A stretch of DNA of 64,000 nucleotides from Kitagawia praeruptora (GCA_037693485.1 CM075354.1:144049001-144113000); one strand, 5' to 3'. Shown: positions 40,653-53,828, counted from the stretch's first letter. Made by a program: numbers and translations. The notes: a model not told the origin generated them from the letters alone.

Positions 40653-41949
40653 GTAAAATCATATTGCTTGGATTTTGTCATGTCATAGAGAGCAAAATAT
40701 TTTTGGGAAAATACTGTTATTCTAATCATTAGTAGTAACGTGTGTATATTTCTATGTTCTTGATTAGAATTAGGCTTTCCCGTTATTGTATAAGCCATTG
40801 GCCAACCATTAGGCTTTCTCTTCGACGCAACCAGGATTAAAACAAGGATTTCTCGTATTCGTAGGTCTACACCATATATAGAGGCATATGGTTATCATAC
40901 GGTATGTCTCATACGTAATACTTATATAATATGTTTTTCCTCTAATTACATGTTTTAAAAAAATTCTTAAGTATTTTCCTTTAGGAAGGATGTTGTTTAA
41001 TTACCAGTTGCTGAATTACCTTACTTCATTTTTTGTGGTATAGAAATGTTGTTTAACATTATAAATTAATTAATCAACATCATATGTGCAATATTTATTC
41101 ACAAGGTTAATAGTCTTGCTTTCATGCATTTACATAAAATGTTTTCATTCCTTCTTCTACTCATGCTTTTTCAGCTAGCTAGTTACTTTCTAATATTAAG
41201 CAGGAAGCAAAATCTTTATCCTTTACAGAGAGTTCAAGAGTACATGTGGTCATATAATGTTTTTTAGTTTTATTACAGAAAATTAAATTCACATATTTCC
41301 AATTCATCATTCAAACTGTAATATTCCTTTACTTTAAACCCAATGAAGCCAACAAGTTCATTTTCTTTACGGAAGTTAGGCTTCTGAATTTATAAGTTGT
41401 TTATGTTGTATCAGACTGCAGGTTGTCATTTGTCAAGTAATAATTTACGTATTTTCTTGTTTTTCATTAAAGGTCTACAGTTGCTTAGTAGCACGGTTAT
41501 GAAGATGCTGTTTGACCGTGCCATGCTCCTCAAGGTCTTTCTACAAGTCAACTACTGCTCTAATTCCTGTTGTACTTTGGATAATGACTAGTATTTAAGC
41601 CCGCGTTGCTGGGGCATTTTATTTTAAAATTTAATTTTAAAAAATGAATTAAAAACTATAAATGTTAATAAAGTAAAGTAGACCAAATGTTTTGATATAA
41701 TTAATGACAAAATGTTTTTACATTACAAACTGTCATAATAAATTACATAGGTTAGATGATTTCTAAATGATTGCATCTTCTTGGACATCGGAAGTTGAAG
41801 TCAGACATTCCATGTAGATGATATGCGAGTCTGTTTTTAAGAAGGAGATACATGAGTAATTGTTAGTGTTATGGAAAGAATTGTAATATACTATATAAAG
41901 TAGCACTTACTCCCCATGTTGTCTGTTATGTGCAGCCGTCTGTTATGTG
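40653..41949. other. Intergenic, nothing convincing
   Basis: AT-rich sequence with only short, unconvincing frames on both strands. I recognise no protein family, RNA gene or repeat structure. Confidence 0.45.
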
Positions 41950-42537
41950 CAGCCATCTCTATTCTAAAAGTTGACGATTAATTGGGATTAATCGCCGACT
42001 AATCGTTGTTCGGTAGGCCACCGTACTAATTAATCGTTATTCGGTTAAAAAATCGTTTTTTCAAAAATCACTCAAAAGTCGGTCAAAATCGGGATTAATC
42101 GGTCAAAAATCGGCCTCATTGGTAAAAAAAATTGAAAAATTTGTAGAAAAATTAAAAAAAAATCAAAATTCAAAAAGTATAAAATTGAATAAATTTTAAG
42201 AAAAATCTTATTCTCATATACGAAATTAATATTTTAAACGGTTAAATCATGAATTTTATCAATTTTCTCTCTCATATTGAACCCAATTCAAAAATTAGAT
42301 CTTAAAATTTATATTTACTTTAATAATGCTATATATTTTAAATATATTTGTATAAATATATGTTAATTATTCATGTATAACCAAAATAATAAAATAATTA
42401 CATATATTAATAATATTCATATTTAAAAATAATATTAAATTAGCTCCGATTAATGATCCGATTAATTCCCGATTATCCGATTAATCCCTGAACAGTGACT
42501 CCACCGATTAAGTCCGATTCCCGCTTTTTACAACACT
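41950..42537. mobile_element. hAT-like MITE relic
   Basis: The right end, on the - strand, reads CAGTGTTGTAAAAAGCGGG, the start of a common plant hAT-type repeat. The body is full of ATTAATCG / CGATTAAT motifs (GATTAATCGGTCAAAAATCG, CCGATTAATCCC). The left end is not preserved. Confidence 0.5.
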
Positions 42538-43087
42538 GGCGCCATCGTCCGCCAAGCCATGATCATATATTTATACATCACTAACATGAAAATACTGAAT
42601 GTATAATTATCTTGCAAGAATAGGAAACACTAATTTGATTGATTACCCAGTACAATATATTATTCAATAATACCCTCAATTTGAGATAATTCGAGTAGTG
42701 CTCCTCCCTAGGGATGGCAACGGGTCGGATCGGGTCGGGTTTTTCAATATCCAGATCCAGACCCGATTTTTGACAAATATATGCCTGCAAAATATAAACT
42801 TACAGCAAAAAAGTTGGCAAATGCATTTGACAATTGATGTAAGAACATGGCCATAAAGATATTCCAGACCACCTCAGTAGAGAACAGGTTTTGCTATTCA
42901 CAAAATTACATATATATGCACAACACATTAAATATAGATGTTTGTGGATACATGGTTCCTAGTTTGTGTGATTTAGACTCATTGTAACGCCAATTGCAAC
43001 TTGTTAGATGAATGATATTGTATAGATTGACATGCAGAAGTGCAACTTATTGAACAAATGATCGAGATTGTAGAATATTGACAAGTA
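42538..43087. other. Intergenic with short MITE-like start
   Basis: No gene recognised. GGGATGGCAACGGGTCGG at 42711 followed by GATCGGGTCGGG resembles the end of another common non-autonomous element, but no partner end is visible. Confidence 0.35.
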
Positions 43088-43092
43088 CTAAC

Positions 43093-43404
43093 TGTTCGAC
43101 GTAATTTGAATTTGGGTTTTATGTTAAGTTTAAATAAAACTCTGTAAGCCCATGGGCCTAGTGAGAAGCAGAGTCCGAGTTATAGTAGTAGTATCAGTTA
43201 TTGTAGGATCGTTGAGATTGATAAAATAAGTTAGGAAAGTTGTTGCTGGTTGTTCCTAGTTTCTAGGAAATCATATATGTTAGTTTCTTTATATTAACAT
43301 TGTAATCGTTTCGTTTTGTTAATGAGAATAATTCTTACTTTCAGTTTACAAACTACGATATATTCTTTCTGTGTTCAAGGTTCTTTTAAGCTCTAAATTT
43401 TACA
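43093..43404 (+). repeat. Copia A 5' LTR
   Basis: Starts TGTTCGACG and ends ATTTTACA; 312 bp, matching 47628-47939. Confidence 0.93.
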
Positions 43405-43406
43405 TT

Positions 43407-43418
43407 TGGTATCAGAGC
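43407..43418 (+). other. Copia A primer binding site
   Basis: TGGTATCAGAGC, a full 12-base match to the initiator-Met tRNA site, two bases after the LTR. Confidence 0.93.
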
Positions 43419-43433
43419 TCAAGGGACTAAGAA

Positions 43434-46400
43434 ATGGACGTGGGAAAAAGCAAGGCGGGATCGTTTGGACTGACATACCCTATGCTAGCCCAGAGCAACT
43501 ACACGGTCTGGGCATTAAAGATGAAGGTCTTTATGCAGGCACAGGGGGTGTGGAATGCTATAGAACCAAGCGATACAAAAACTGTGGTTGACGAGAAATC
43601 AGACAAGGTCGCCTTGGCTATGATATACCAAGGCATACCTGAGGAAATGCTACTGTCAGTCTCTGAGAAGAAAACTGCAAAGGAGGGTTGGGAAGCTCTC
43701 AAGGTTATATGTCAAGGAGCGGATCGTGTGAAGAAAGCTAGGGTTCAGACACTTAAAGCAGAGTTTGAATCTCTACGTATGGATGAGAGTGATCAGCTCC
43801 ATGATTTTTATATGAAACTAAATGGATTGGTGTCCAACATTCGATCGTTGGGTGAAGAGATGAATGAGGCCTATGTCGTTAAGAAATTACTTCGAGCGGT
43901 TCCCTCGAGATTTCTTCAGATTACCTCGACAATGGAGCAGTTTGGGAATTTGGAAACGATGACAGTGGAAGAAGCGATTGGATCTCTTCAAGCCCATGAG
44001 GAGAGGTTGAAGGGTCAGAATGAAAATGCTGGAGGTGGCAAGTTATTATTGACAGAGGAGGAATGGAGCAAGAGGGAGAAATTTCAGAGGCATGATTTAA
44101 ATCTGAAGAGAAATTGTTACTCACTAAGGAGGAATGGATGAAGAGAGCAAACAAAGACAATTCAGACGGCCAATCAAGTTTCAGAGGCAGGGGATGAGGT
44201 TATCAGAGTACTCGTGATAGAAACACTGTGAGGTGCTTTAATTGTAATAATGTGGGACACTATGCTGCAGAGTGCAAGAAACCACGTCGAGAAAGGAATC
44301 AAAGAACAGAGGCAAATCTGGTTCAAATTAAGGATGATGAACCTGCATTGCTTTTAACTGAACTCGAGGAGAAGAAAAACGAGATGGTATTGTTGAACGA
44401 AGAGAAGGTTATGCCAAGGTTGGAGGGAGATAAGATGGAGAGGAAATTCTCTCAACTGTGGTACTTAGACAATGGGGCAAGTAACCACATGACAGGGGAT
44501 AAAACAAAATTCCAAGTGTTAGATGAAAATATCAAAGGAGAAGTAAAATTTGGTGATGGCTCAACTTTTTGTATCAAAGGGAAGGGATCAGTTTCTTTCA
44601 AGTGCAAGACGGGTGAAGAAAGAGTGTTTAATGACGTGTTTTATATTCCAAATTTGTGAAGTAATATTCTAAGTCTTGGGCAGATGTCAGAATAAGGGAA
44701 TAAAGTGATATTGCAGGGCGAATTTTTGTGGGTATATGACAATGATGGGAAGCTGTTAATGAGAGCGCAGAGATCAGCAAATCGCTTGTATAAGATCTTT
44801 CTTGAAGAGACTCATGGTACTTGTTTACTCACGAAAACTGAAGAGGATTCGTGGCTGTGGCATACTCGTTTGGAACATGTCAACTTCAATGCAATGAATC
44901 TCATGAAGAACAATCAAATGGTTGAGGGCTTACCCAAGATGATACAGCCTAAAGAAGCATGTAAAGGGTGTCAAATGGCGAAACAAAAAAGAACACCTTT
45001 CCCCTCTAAATCAAACTATGAGTCCAAAAGTTGCTGGAGCTTGTGCATGGTGATATATGTGGGCCGATCGCACAATCAACACCATCTGGGAAGAGGTACT
45101 TTCTGCTTTTATTTGATGACTTTAGTCGATTAATGTGGGTTTACTTTTTGTCAACTAAAGATGAAGCGTTTGAATCGTTTAAAAAGTTTAAAATGCTTGT
45201 TAAAAATGGGTCTGAAAGGAGAATCAAAACTCTGCGCACTGACAGAGGGGGTGAATTTTGTTCGTCCCGGTTTGTTAACTACTGTGAGGATGCTGGAATT
45301 GTGAGACACTTTACTACTCCTTATTCCCCGCAGCAGAATGGCGTAGTTGAACGTCGTAACAGGACAGTCGTGGCAATGGCTAGGAGTTTTTTAAAAGAGA
45401 AACATGTACCACCAGAGTTTTGGGGTGAGGCTGTGAGACACTCCGTGTATGTGCTTAACAGATTGCCAACTCGAGCTCTTTCAAATTCCACACCATATGA
45501 ATCATGGTTTGGTTCAAAGCCTGATATTAGCCACATAAAAGTCTTTGGTTGCTGTGCATTTATGAAGGTGCTAACCGTTCATACAACGAAATTGGATGAT
45601 CGTAGCAAGTACGTAGTATACCTTGGAAGAGAGCCTGGTGCAAAAGCAGAAAGGTTGTATGATCCAGAAGAAAATAAGGTATGGGTAAGCAGAGACGTGG
45701 TGTTCGTGGAGTCAAAGTCTTGGGCCTGGAATGATTCTGCTAAAGACACAGAAATCAGTGGGGAAAAGGCTCAAGTACGTTTCACGATTGAACATATGAA
45801 TGATAGTGACACGATGGTTGAACATACGGATGACAGTGATATGGAGGAAGCTACAACACCCACTCACAGCTCAGAATCTTCACAATTTGGTGGAGACAGT
45901 GATAGAGATTTAAGTCAGAGCAGTGAGGAAAATTTGAGTCAAACAAGGCAGAGCAGTGATGGAGAATCAAGTCAAAGCAGCACGCCAAAACGTTATAAAC
46001 GTTTGATTGACATTTACAACAATACAGATGAAATTTATCTCGAGGAGGAGCTGTTGCTTTTGGGTGTTGAAGAACCAGTTACATACAGTCAAGCAATCAA
46101 AGAAAAGGCCTGAAAGGATGCTATGGAAAATGAGCTCGAAGCCATTGAAAGGAACAACACTTGGAAACTTGTAAAGCTACCAGCAGGTCACAAGCCAATC
46201 GGTTTGAAATGGGTCTACAAATTGAAGAGAAATACAGAGGGAGATATTGTGAAGTATAAAGCGAGACTCGTTGCGAAAGTATATGTACAAAAACAAGGTG
46301 TAGATTTTGAAGAAGTCTTTGCACCTGTCACACGATTGGAAACTGTGAGACTACTATTGGCTTTAGCAGCAAAAAACAGTTGGGAGGTTCATCATCTAGA

Positions 46401-47615
46401 TGTTAAGTTCGCTTTTCTAAATGGTGATTTGCAAGAGGAGGTTTATGTAATGCAACCGGAAGGATTTGTGAAGGAAGGACAGGAGCAGTTGGTGTATAAA
46501 CTAGACAAGGTGCTATACGGGCTACGTCAAGCCCCACGAGCCTGGTATGCTAAGTTGAACAAGTGCTTAGAAAACATGGGTTTTTTTAAGTGCCCATATG
46601 AGCCTGCAGTTTACACAAGGCGTGTGAATAATGAGGCATTGATAATTGGAGTATATGGGGACGATTTGTTAATCACTGTTACAAGTATTGCACTTATTCA
46701 GGAATTTAAGGAACAGATGAGCCGGAAGTTCGACATGAGTGACCTTGGAAAGCTTTCTCACTATCTTGGGATAGAGGTATCTCAGATCAGGGACTGTATT
46801 GAATTGAGGCAAACGTCGTATGCAAAGAAAGTACTTGAGAGGAGTGGTATGGCAGATTGCAAGCCTACGAAGTATCCTATGGAACCTGCATTACAGCTGC
46901 GCATAAGGATGCAAACGAGAAGGCAGTAGATTCAACTGTGTATAAAAGTGTTGTAGGAGGTCTGCGATATCTGGTCCATACTCGACCAGACATCTCATTT
47001 GCTGTTGGAATTGTAAGTCGTTATATGGAACGACCCACTGTTATGCATTAGAATGTTGTGAAGCGTATTCTTCGCTATGTGAAAGGAACTCTGAACTATG
47101 GTTTGATGTACTTAAAAGGAAGTAATGTTAACATTCTCTTAGGGTATTCTGACAGTGACTTGGCTGGACAAATTGATGATAGGAAAAGTACATGGGGGAT
47201 GGCATTCTATCTCAATGAGAGCTTAATTACTTGGGTATCACAGAAGCAGCATTGTGTGGCTTTGTCATCCTGTGAAGCGGAGTTTATGGCTGCCACGGCA
47301 GCTGCTTGTCAAGGAATGTGGTTGCGAAATTTGTTGAGTAAGCTGACTGATGAAAGTATAGGTCCTGTGATCCTTTATGTAGACAACAAGTCGGCGATAG
47401 ATTTGGCTAAGAATCCAGTTTTCCATGGTAGGAGTAAAGATATTGATATCCGATACCACTTTATTCGTGAGTGTGTTGAACGGGGTGAAGTTGTAATCGA
47501 GCACATTGGAACTTGTGATCAGCGTGCAGATGTTTTAACAAAAGCCATGGCTACAGTGAAGTTCGAACGTCTACGTGCTTTACTGGGAATCAAAAATCTG
47601 CAGAACCAAATTTAA
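43434..47615 (+). pseudogene. Copia A gag-pol polyprotein, broken
   Basis: ATG 43434 begins gag (SFGLTYPMLAQSNYTVWALK; UBN2-type). The zinc knuckle CFNCNNVGHYAAEC is in another frame from 44228. Protease: YLDNGASNHMTG, with D-N-G-A in place of the usual D-S-G. The integrase zinc domain and core are present (HGDICGP, LRTDRGGEF, NGVVERRNRT). The reverse transcriptase catalytic box reads VYGDDLLIT, Gly replacing the usual Val of YVDD. RNase H is complete (YSDSDLAG, CEAEFMAA, YVDNKSA). Frame changes lie at about 44130, 45030 and 46900. Stops include TGA 44657, TGA 46111 and TAG 47049. It cannot make an active polyprotein. Confidence 0.93.
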
Positions 47616-47627
47616 ATTAAGGGGGTG

Positions 47628-47939
47628 TGTTGGAAGTAATTTGAATTTGGGTTTTATGTTAAGTTTGAATAAAACTCTGTAAGCCCATGGGCCTAGTGAG
47701 AAGCAGAGTCCGAGTTATAGTAGTAGTATCAGTGATTGTAGGATCATTGAGATTGATAAAATAAGTTAGGAAAGTTGTTGCAGGTTGTTCCTAGTTTCTA
47801 GGAAATCATATCTGTTAGTTTTTTTATATTAGCAATGTAATCGTTTCATTTTGTTAATGAGAATAATTCTTTCTTTCAGTTTACAAACTACGATCTATTC
47901 TCTCTGTGTTCAAGGTTCTTTTAAGCTCTAAATTTTACA
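47628..47939 (+). repeat. Copia A 3' LTR
   Basis: Starts TGTTGGAAG after the purine tract AATTAAGGGGGTG and ends ATTTTACA, followed by TSD CTAAC. Confidence 0.93.
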
Positions 47940-47944
47940 CTAAC

Positions 47945-48435
47945 TTAATTAAAAAAATATTCAATCATTTATTTGTAGATCTAGAGCTAGTTACTATGCA
48001 ATGGTATATACATGTGTGAGGATCCAAGAAACATGCATTATACCAAATAGCATGCATCATTATCTTCTAAATAGTGTTCTATTCTAAGAAAGCATCAACA
48101 TATATATATGAATTCACAACTCTGCAAGCACATATATCTTAGTATAAAATAAGGCATATCAATTAAGCTTTATACATGTGGAGATAGACATACTCTCAGA
48201 CATAGTTACAAAAACAATCAGCATAACAATACCATGTAATAAATTAACTGTCAACATATGGTAATAAATTACATATTAGATTATCTCAAATGTTCTGAAA
48301 AATAATTAAATATGATAATCGAAGGGATCTAACCATTGTAGAATAGAAACCATGCAATACAGATGTAGAAATCTGTCAGAAGGAAATACAATAACAAATA
48401 TATGGTCATCATTAGCGACTACAAGAATACCAGAA
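47945..48435. other. Intergenic, probably 3' flank of the F-box gene
   Basis: AT-rich, with no coding or repeat structure recognised. Confidence 0.4.
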
Positions 48436-49313
48436 TCAGCGCTGCTTTCCTAATTTTTCTGCTTCATGTAATGGGGCATTCCAATTGACCTGTTTAAATC
48501 CTGGGACTGTAAAAAGGCTCTTGCTATACTTGAAGACCTGAGAAGGGTTGAATAAGCGGGTGAAATATGTGGTCTCTTTGTTCTCGGTATTATACAAACA
48601 CAAATCCCTAGTGTGCATATAAAGTAGGAGATCACCATTGTTAAAGTAACCACTAATAAGGGAAATAGGCAAATCTATATCAATATTGAAGATTAAAGTC
48701 CATGAAGCCTCGATTCCACCACCACGAAGACAATCGACATTATCCAACGCCCACAAGTTCAATTCACAACTATCAAAACTAGTATGCTTATAGATAGTGA
48801 AGTTATTGATGTTACTCTTGTTAGTTTCAAAAGTAGGAACGGGGTAGTTAATACCAGCATAAGTAAGGACCTCAGTGTGTAAGTGGAAAGTGATGATACC
48901 ATGAGTTCCTGTATAACAAAGAAGTCCTGTGTTGACACAAATATCAAAATCACCATACTTATATGGAAGATCAGTAGGCTTCTCCGGAAGCTTTGGCCAA
49001 GTATTCCTGTTGGAAGAATAAACCTCAACATAAATCTCTTCACAATCTTCAGCATAGTAATAGCTATATTTCCGGTGGGAACAAAGCAGGTTCACCCGCC
49101 AGATAAACCTAACAATCTTGAAATCGTTGTCAATCTCATCAAAACCAAACCCTAGAGCTACATCGTCATAATAAAAACCCCACCCTAGAGCTTTGTTATC
49201 ATTATCAGAAAGAGAGGAGGGGCGGCTGGGGATGTGTTTGGAAAGGTTAGTAGCGGGGTTCCAAAGGTACATAATAGAGCCATCAGCAGTAACGCTAAAA
49301 CAGACAATACCAC
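48436..49313 (-). pseudogene. F-box/FBA gene, 3' part
   Basis: C-terminal FBA (F-box associated) domain of an F-box protein, the substrate-binding part of an SCF ubiquitin ligase subunit. It begins at the copia B junction with CGIVCFSVTADGSIMYLWNP. It then continues with LGFGFDEIDNDFKIVRFIWR, EVYSSNRNTWPKLPEK and a C-terminus LFTVPGFKQVNWNAP ... EKLGKQR. There are no stops in this part. The FBA hallmarks (LWNPAT, GFGFD, V-YS-NTW) are all present. The 5' part lies at 54173-54506; the 4.85 kb between is a retrotransposon. Confidence 0.88.
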
Positions 49314-49318
49314 AGGCA
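49314..49318. repeat. Target-site duplication AGGCA, left copy
   Basis: AGGCA at 49314-49318 recurs at 54168-54172, flanking copia B. Joining across it restores the F-box protein sequence ...KLVGCA into CGIVCFSV. Confidence 0.9.
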
Positions 49319-49595
49319 TATTGTGTATAACTACGTAGACTTACTTATGAATATTGCATGGAAAACAAAATACTTACTATTGAAGAGATAATATATTAAG
49401 ATAAAACAACGGGAATTTAAACTACATCAAGAAAGAGATAAACAAGGAACTACATACCCCATTTAACTCCACGACTCCTATCTTAACTGAACAAACTACG
49501 ACCTAATCAAGCCCATGTCTAACAGACTTTATTTAACCAAATAAATAAAAACACCCATAAATAAAACATGTTTAGATTAAATAAATAATCTAACA
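49319..49595 (-). repeat. Copia B 3' LTR
   Basis: On the + strand it runs TATTGTGTATAAC to AATCTAACA, adjoining the purine tract (GATTAAGGCGGAATA on the - strand, 49596-49610). Confidence 0.92.
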
Positions 49596-49609
49596 TATTC
49601 CGCCTTAAT

Positions 49610-52600
49610 CTAAACATGGTTTAGATCTTTGACACCTAGCAACTCCCGCATCCTTTCGAACTTAACCACGGACATAGGCTTTGTTAATGCATCTGCTCGC
49701 TGCTGATCCGAACTCACATGCTTGATAATAATCAGACCCTCCTCAACGCAATCTCGAATAAAATGATAGCGCACGTCAATGTGCTTACTACGCCCATGAA
49801 ACACAGGGTTGCGTGCTAAATCAATGGCGGACTTGTTGTCAATGTACACCACCACAGGCCCTGGTTGAATGTCTGTAATCTGAGTCAACAACCTGTACAA
49901 CCATATACCTTGATAGGCGGTGGCTGTGGCTACCATAAACTCCGCCTCGCAACTCGAGAGCGCTACACATCTCTGTTTCTGAGACACCCAGGAAATCAAT
50001 GATTCATTGAGGTAAAATGCCATCCCCCCTGTGCTCTTTCTATCCACCAAGTCGCCTGCAAGATCACTATCGGAGAAGCCAGATAGCATATAGTCTCCTC
50101 GACCTTTTGTCTATCTCAAACCGTAGTTCAACGTAACTTTCACGTACCTCAGTATCCGCTTGATAACACCTTGATGGAGCACCATGGGTCTTTCCATAAA
50201 ACGGCTTACCACACCAACTGCATAAGCTAGGTCTGGACGTGTATGAACTAGGTATCTCAACCCTCCTACTATGCTTTTGTACTCAGTAGCGTTAACAGGT
50301 TTGCCCTTTTCATCCTTGTATAGCTGTAACTTGGGCTCCATAGGAAACTTTGCTGTGTTACACTCAGACATACCAGCTTTTTCCAGGACCTTCTTTGCGT
50401 ATGCAACTTGTCTGAGCTCAATGTAACCAGAGCCTTGCTCCACTTCTATGCCAAGATAATAACTTAACTTGCCCAAGTCAGACATCTCAAAAGCTTGGCT
50501 CATCTGTTTTTTGAACTTCATAATATTTGCCACACTAGTGCCTGTGATAATCAGGTCATCTACATAAAGACCAACAATTAAAGACTCGTTACCTTCCTGC
50601 CTTGTGTAGACAGCGTGCTCCAGTGGGCATTTCAAGAAACCAAGCTTTTCAAGACAAAAATTCAGCTGTGTGTACCATGCTCGTGGGGCTTGACGAAGAC
50701 CATATAAAGCTTTAAATAATCTGTAGACCTTCCCCTCACTTCCCTTTACCACATATCCCTCGGGTTGCTTGACATACACTTCCTCGTACAACTTACCATT
50801 CAAGAACGCTGATTTTACGTCCAAATGGTGCACTTCCCACTCATTGTTAGCTGCCAGTTCCAGCAAGAGTCGAACAATTTCTAGTCTTGTTACAGGGGCA
50901 AAGACCTCATCAAAATCGATTCCAACCTTCTGCACATAGCCCTTGGCCACAAGTCTGGCCTTGTGCTTCAATATGTTGCCATTGGTGTCTTGTTTGGTTT
51001 TGTATACCCATTTCAATCCAATAGCACGATGTCCAGGAGGCAAGTCTGTGAGTTCCCAAGTCTGATTTTCCTCAATAGCACGCATTTCACACTCCATAGC
51101 TTCTCTCCAATGTTGTTCTTTCTCAGCCTGCAAGTAACAGATTGGTTCATCGATTCCTGCTAGTAACAGTGCATCAAAAATTTCATCACCCTCTGTCTCG
51201 TTGTATATATCAGCAATGAGTCTGAACTTGTGTGGAGGCTCACTTCCATCATATGTTTCTTCCAACTCCAGGATTGATGCTCTTTCACCTTGACTTGGAG
51301 TATCATGTGGACTTCGAGAAACTGGTGACATACTTGCACTAGAGTCTGGTGGTGTCGTTGTCCCACCATTTTGATCCTCTTCTCTTTCACCAAAGTTCTC
51401 ACTATCAGAGCCATCTCCTTCGAGATCTTGACTCCCAACTTCATGACCTGTGACCACGATGGTAGATGATGAAAGAGTTCCTTCAGAGTGTGAATTATTC
51501 CAGTCCCAGCCTTTTGCTTCCTCAAACAACACATCTTGACTCACATGGATTGTATGTGTGTTAGGATCGTAAAGGCGATATCCTTTTGTTCCAGCTTCTC
51601 TACCCAGATGTACTACACATTTTGACCTGTTGTCTAGTTTTTTAGTGTGCACGCTGGGAATTTTCATGTGGCTGATACACCCAAAGATTCTCAGATAGTC
51701 AAGCTGTGGCTTCTTCTCTGTCCAGGCCTCATATGGTGTAGCACCTTTTACTGCTTTTGTGGGCACTCAATTAAGTAGATAGACAGCATGTCGAATAGCC
51801 TCTCCCCATATGTAGGCTGGCATCTTTCTTTCATTCAACAGACTTCGTCCCATTGCTACCACAGTTCAGTTTCGTCGCTCCACAATGCCATTCTGCTGAG
51901 GAGAGTATGGAGCTGTGTAATGGCGAGTGATGCCTGACATGTCACAGAAGTTTTTGAACTCTTGTGAACAGAACTCTCCACCTCTGTCTGTGCGTAGTGT
52001 CTTTATTCCACTTTCTGCTTCTTTTTCCACTACTGCCTTGAATTTTTTGAAACACCCAAGTGCCTCATCTTTGGTCTTGAGCATGTACACCCACATTGCG
52101 CGGCTGAAGTCGTCCACCAGCAGTAAAAAGTATCGATTGCCAGATAGAGTGCACGGAGAAATTGGACCGCATATATCCCCATGTACCAATTCCAGTTTCT
52201 TTTTCGCCATGAAGTCTGTTTGAGAGGGAAAGGGGCGTCTAGTCTGCTTAGACAATAAACACCATGTGCACACTTCCTTGGGCTGAGTAAAGATTGGTAA
52301 TCCTCGAACCAAACTGTTTCTAGACATAAGAGCCATAGATTGAAAATTTATATGACCTAACCGTGAGTGCCACAACCATGTCTCATCAGTTTTGGTTAGA
52401 AAACATGCATCTCTACTATCTTTAACAATCAGCTTATACAATCTATTTGCAGATTTCTTAACTTTCAACACAAGTCTATCTTTTACATCATAAATCCACA
52501 AAAACTCACCCTTAATAAGGACTTTACTACCATTTTCAGATAATTGTCCTAAGCTGATTATGTTGTTGCACAAATTTAGAATAAAATATACCTCTCTTAG

Positions 52601-53773
52601 CATGCATTTTCTTCCGTCTTCAGTAGTGAATGTGACTGAGCCTTTTCCCTGAATGTCAACCGTGGATCCATCCCCAAACCGTACCTTTCCAATCATAGTC
52701 TCGTCTAGGTTCTCAAACATGCTTCGCAGGCCAGTCATGTGATTATTGGCCCCGTTATCAAGATACCATATACTGGACTCAGTCATACGATCATTCCCAT
52801 TATTGCACAGTTTTGGAGTCAGGCCTCCTTCGTTTAGGAGGATCATTTTCTCTTCGTTGTTATCACACTTGGCTAAGAGTAATGTAGGTTCATCACCCTC
52901 GACTTGGGTTAGATTTGCCTCATTCCTCTGCTCTCGCTTGGCCTTACGACACTCAGACTGGTAATGGCCAAGCACGTTGCAGTTGAAGCAACGTACTTTG
53001 CTCCTGTCTCTACCGCCTCGACTGAAGTCTCTCCCGCCTCTTGAATCAGTACCACTCACACCTTTCCCAGTCCGTTTTAACCATTCTTCTCGTGTGAGAA
53101 GTAGTTGTCCCTCTTTGCGTTCTCGCTTTCCCCATTCTTCCTCGGTCAAGAGAAGTTGCTATTCTCCACCTTTCTCCTGTTGGCCACACGTTCTTTCCTC
53201 GTGGGCCTTCAGGGATACAACTATCTCCTCTACAGACATTGTTTCAAGATCACTAAATTGCTCTATGGTTGATACTATCTGTAGGAACCTGCCAGGTATA
53301 GCACGAAGAATCTTCTTGACCACGTATGCTTCTTCAATGTTCTCCCCCAAGGCCCTGATGTTAGTCACCAGGCCGTTCAGTCTCATGCAAAATTCATCGA
53401 GCTCCTCACTTTCTCGCATAGTTAAAGCCTCAAATTCCGATTTGAGGGTCTGGATCTTTGCCTTCTTCACCTTATCTGCGCCCAGGTGGACTATTTTTAT
53501 GGCCTCCCATGCCTCCTTAGAAGTTCCCTTGTCTGCGATGGATAGAAGTAAATCCTCAGGGATCCCTTGATATATAATGGCCAAAGCTTGTTTGTCCGTT
53601 TTCTCCTCAACTGCAACCTTTGGGTCCTTGAGTTCTATGGCCTCCCACACACCGTGGGCTTGAATAAATACCTTCATCTTCAACGCCCAGGCTGTGTAGT
53701 TGGTTTTTGTGAGCAACGGATAACTCAAACCAAATGAGCTTTCCTTGCCTTTAGTCGTCGCTTCTGTTGCCAT
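49610..53773 (-). pseudogene. Copia B gag-pol polyprotein, single frame with four stops
   Basis: One frame of about 1,388 codons from ATG 53773 to 49610. The parts in order are: gag (SFGLSYPLLTKTNYTAWALK), CCHC knuckle CFNCNVLGHYQSEC, protease YLDNGANNHMTG, integrase zinc domain and core (HGDICGP, LRTDRGGEF, NGIVERRN), RT (KSAFLNGKLYEEVYVKQP; intact GLYVDDLIITG) and RNase H (FSDSDLAGD, CEAEFMVA, YIDNKSA). Stops are at 53159-53161 (TAG), 51866-51868 (TGA), 51767-51769 (TGA) and 50111-50113 (TAG). The two TGAs replace expected Arg codons (VERRN*T, LLN*VPT), consistent with CGA to TGA. No frameshift is evident. Confidence 0.93.
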
Positions 53774-53808
53774 CAGGTGATGATTTCTGGGGTTGGGTGT
53801 ATGGGATA

Positions 53809-53827
53809 TAGAAAGCTCTTATACCAG
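53809..53827 (-). other. Copia B primer binding site
   Basis: On the - strand it reads TGGTATAAGAGC, one mismatch to the initiator-Met tRNA site, three bases after the LTR end. Confidence 0.85.
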
Positions 53828-53828
53828 A

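Larger units (their letters stand above)
43093..47939 (+). mobile_element. Copia element A, full length, decayed
   Basis: A 4,847-bp Ty1/copia element with TSD CTAAC at 43088-43092 and 47940-47944. LTRs: 43093-43404 and 47628-47939 (312 bp each). I count about 14 differences by eye (about 4.5%), so it is markedly older than element B. The PBS is a perfect initiator-Met site. The polyprotein spans 43434-47615 with at least three frame changes and several stops. Its proteins resemble those of element B, so both belong to one copia family. Confidence 0.95.

Noticed and set aside
40559..40798. 79-codon - strand frame (MAYTITGKPN...) as a gene
   Set aside because: Its second half lies in the CACTA subterminal repeats, and the rest has no confident family match.
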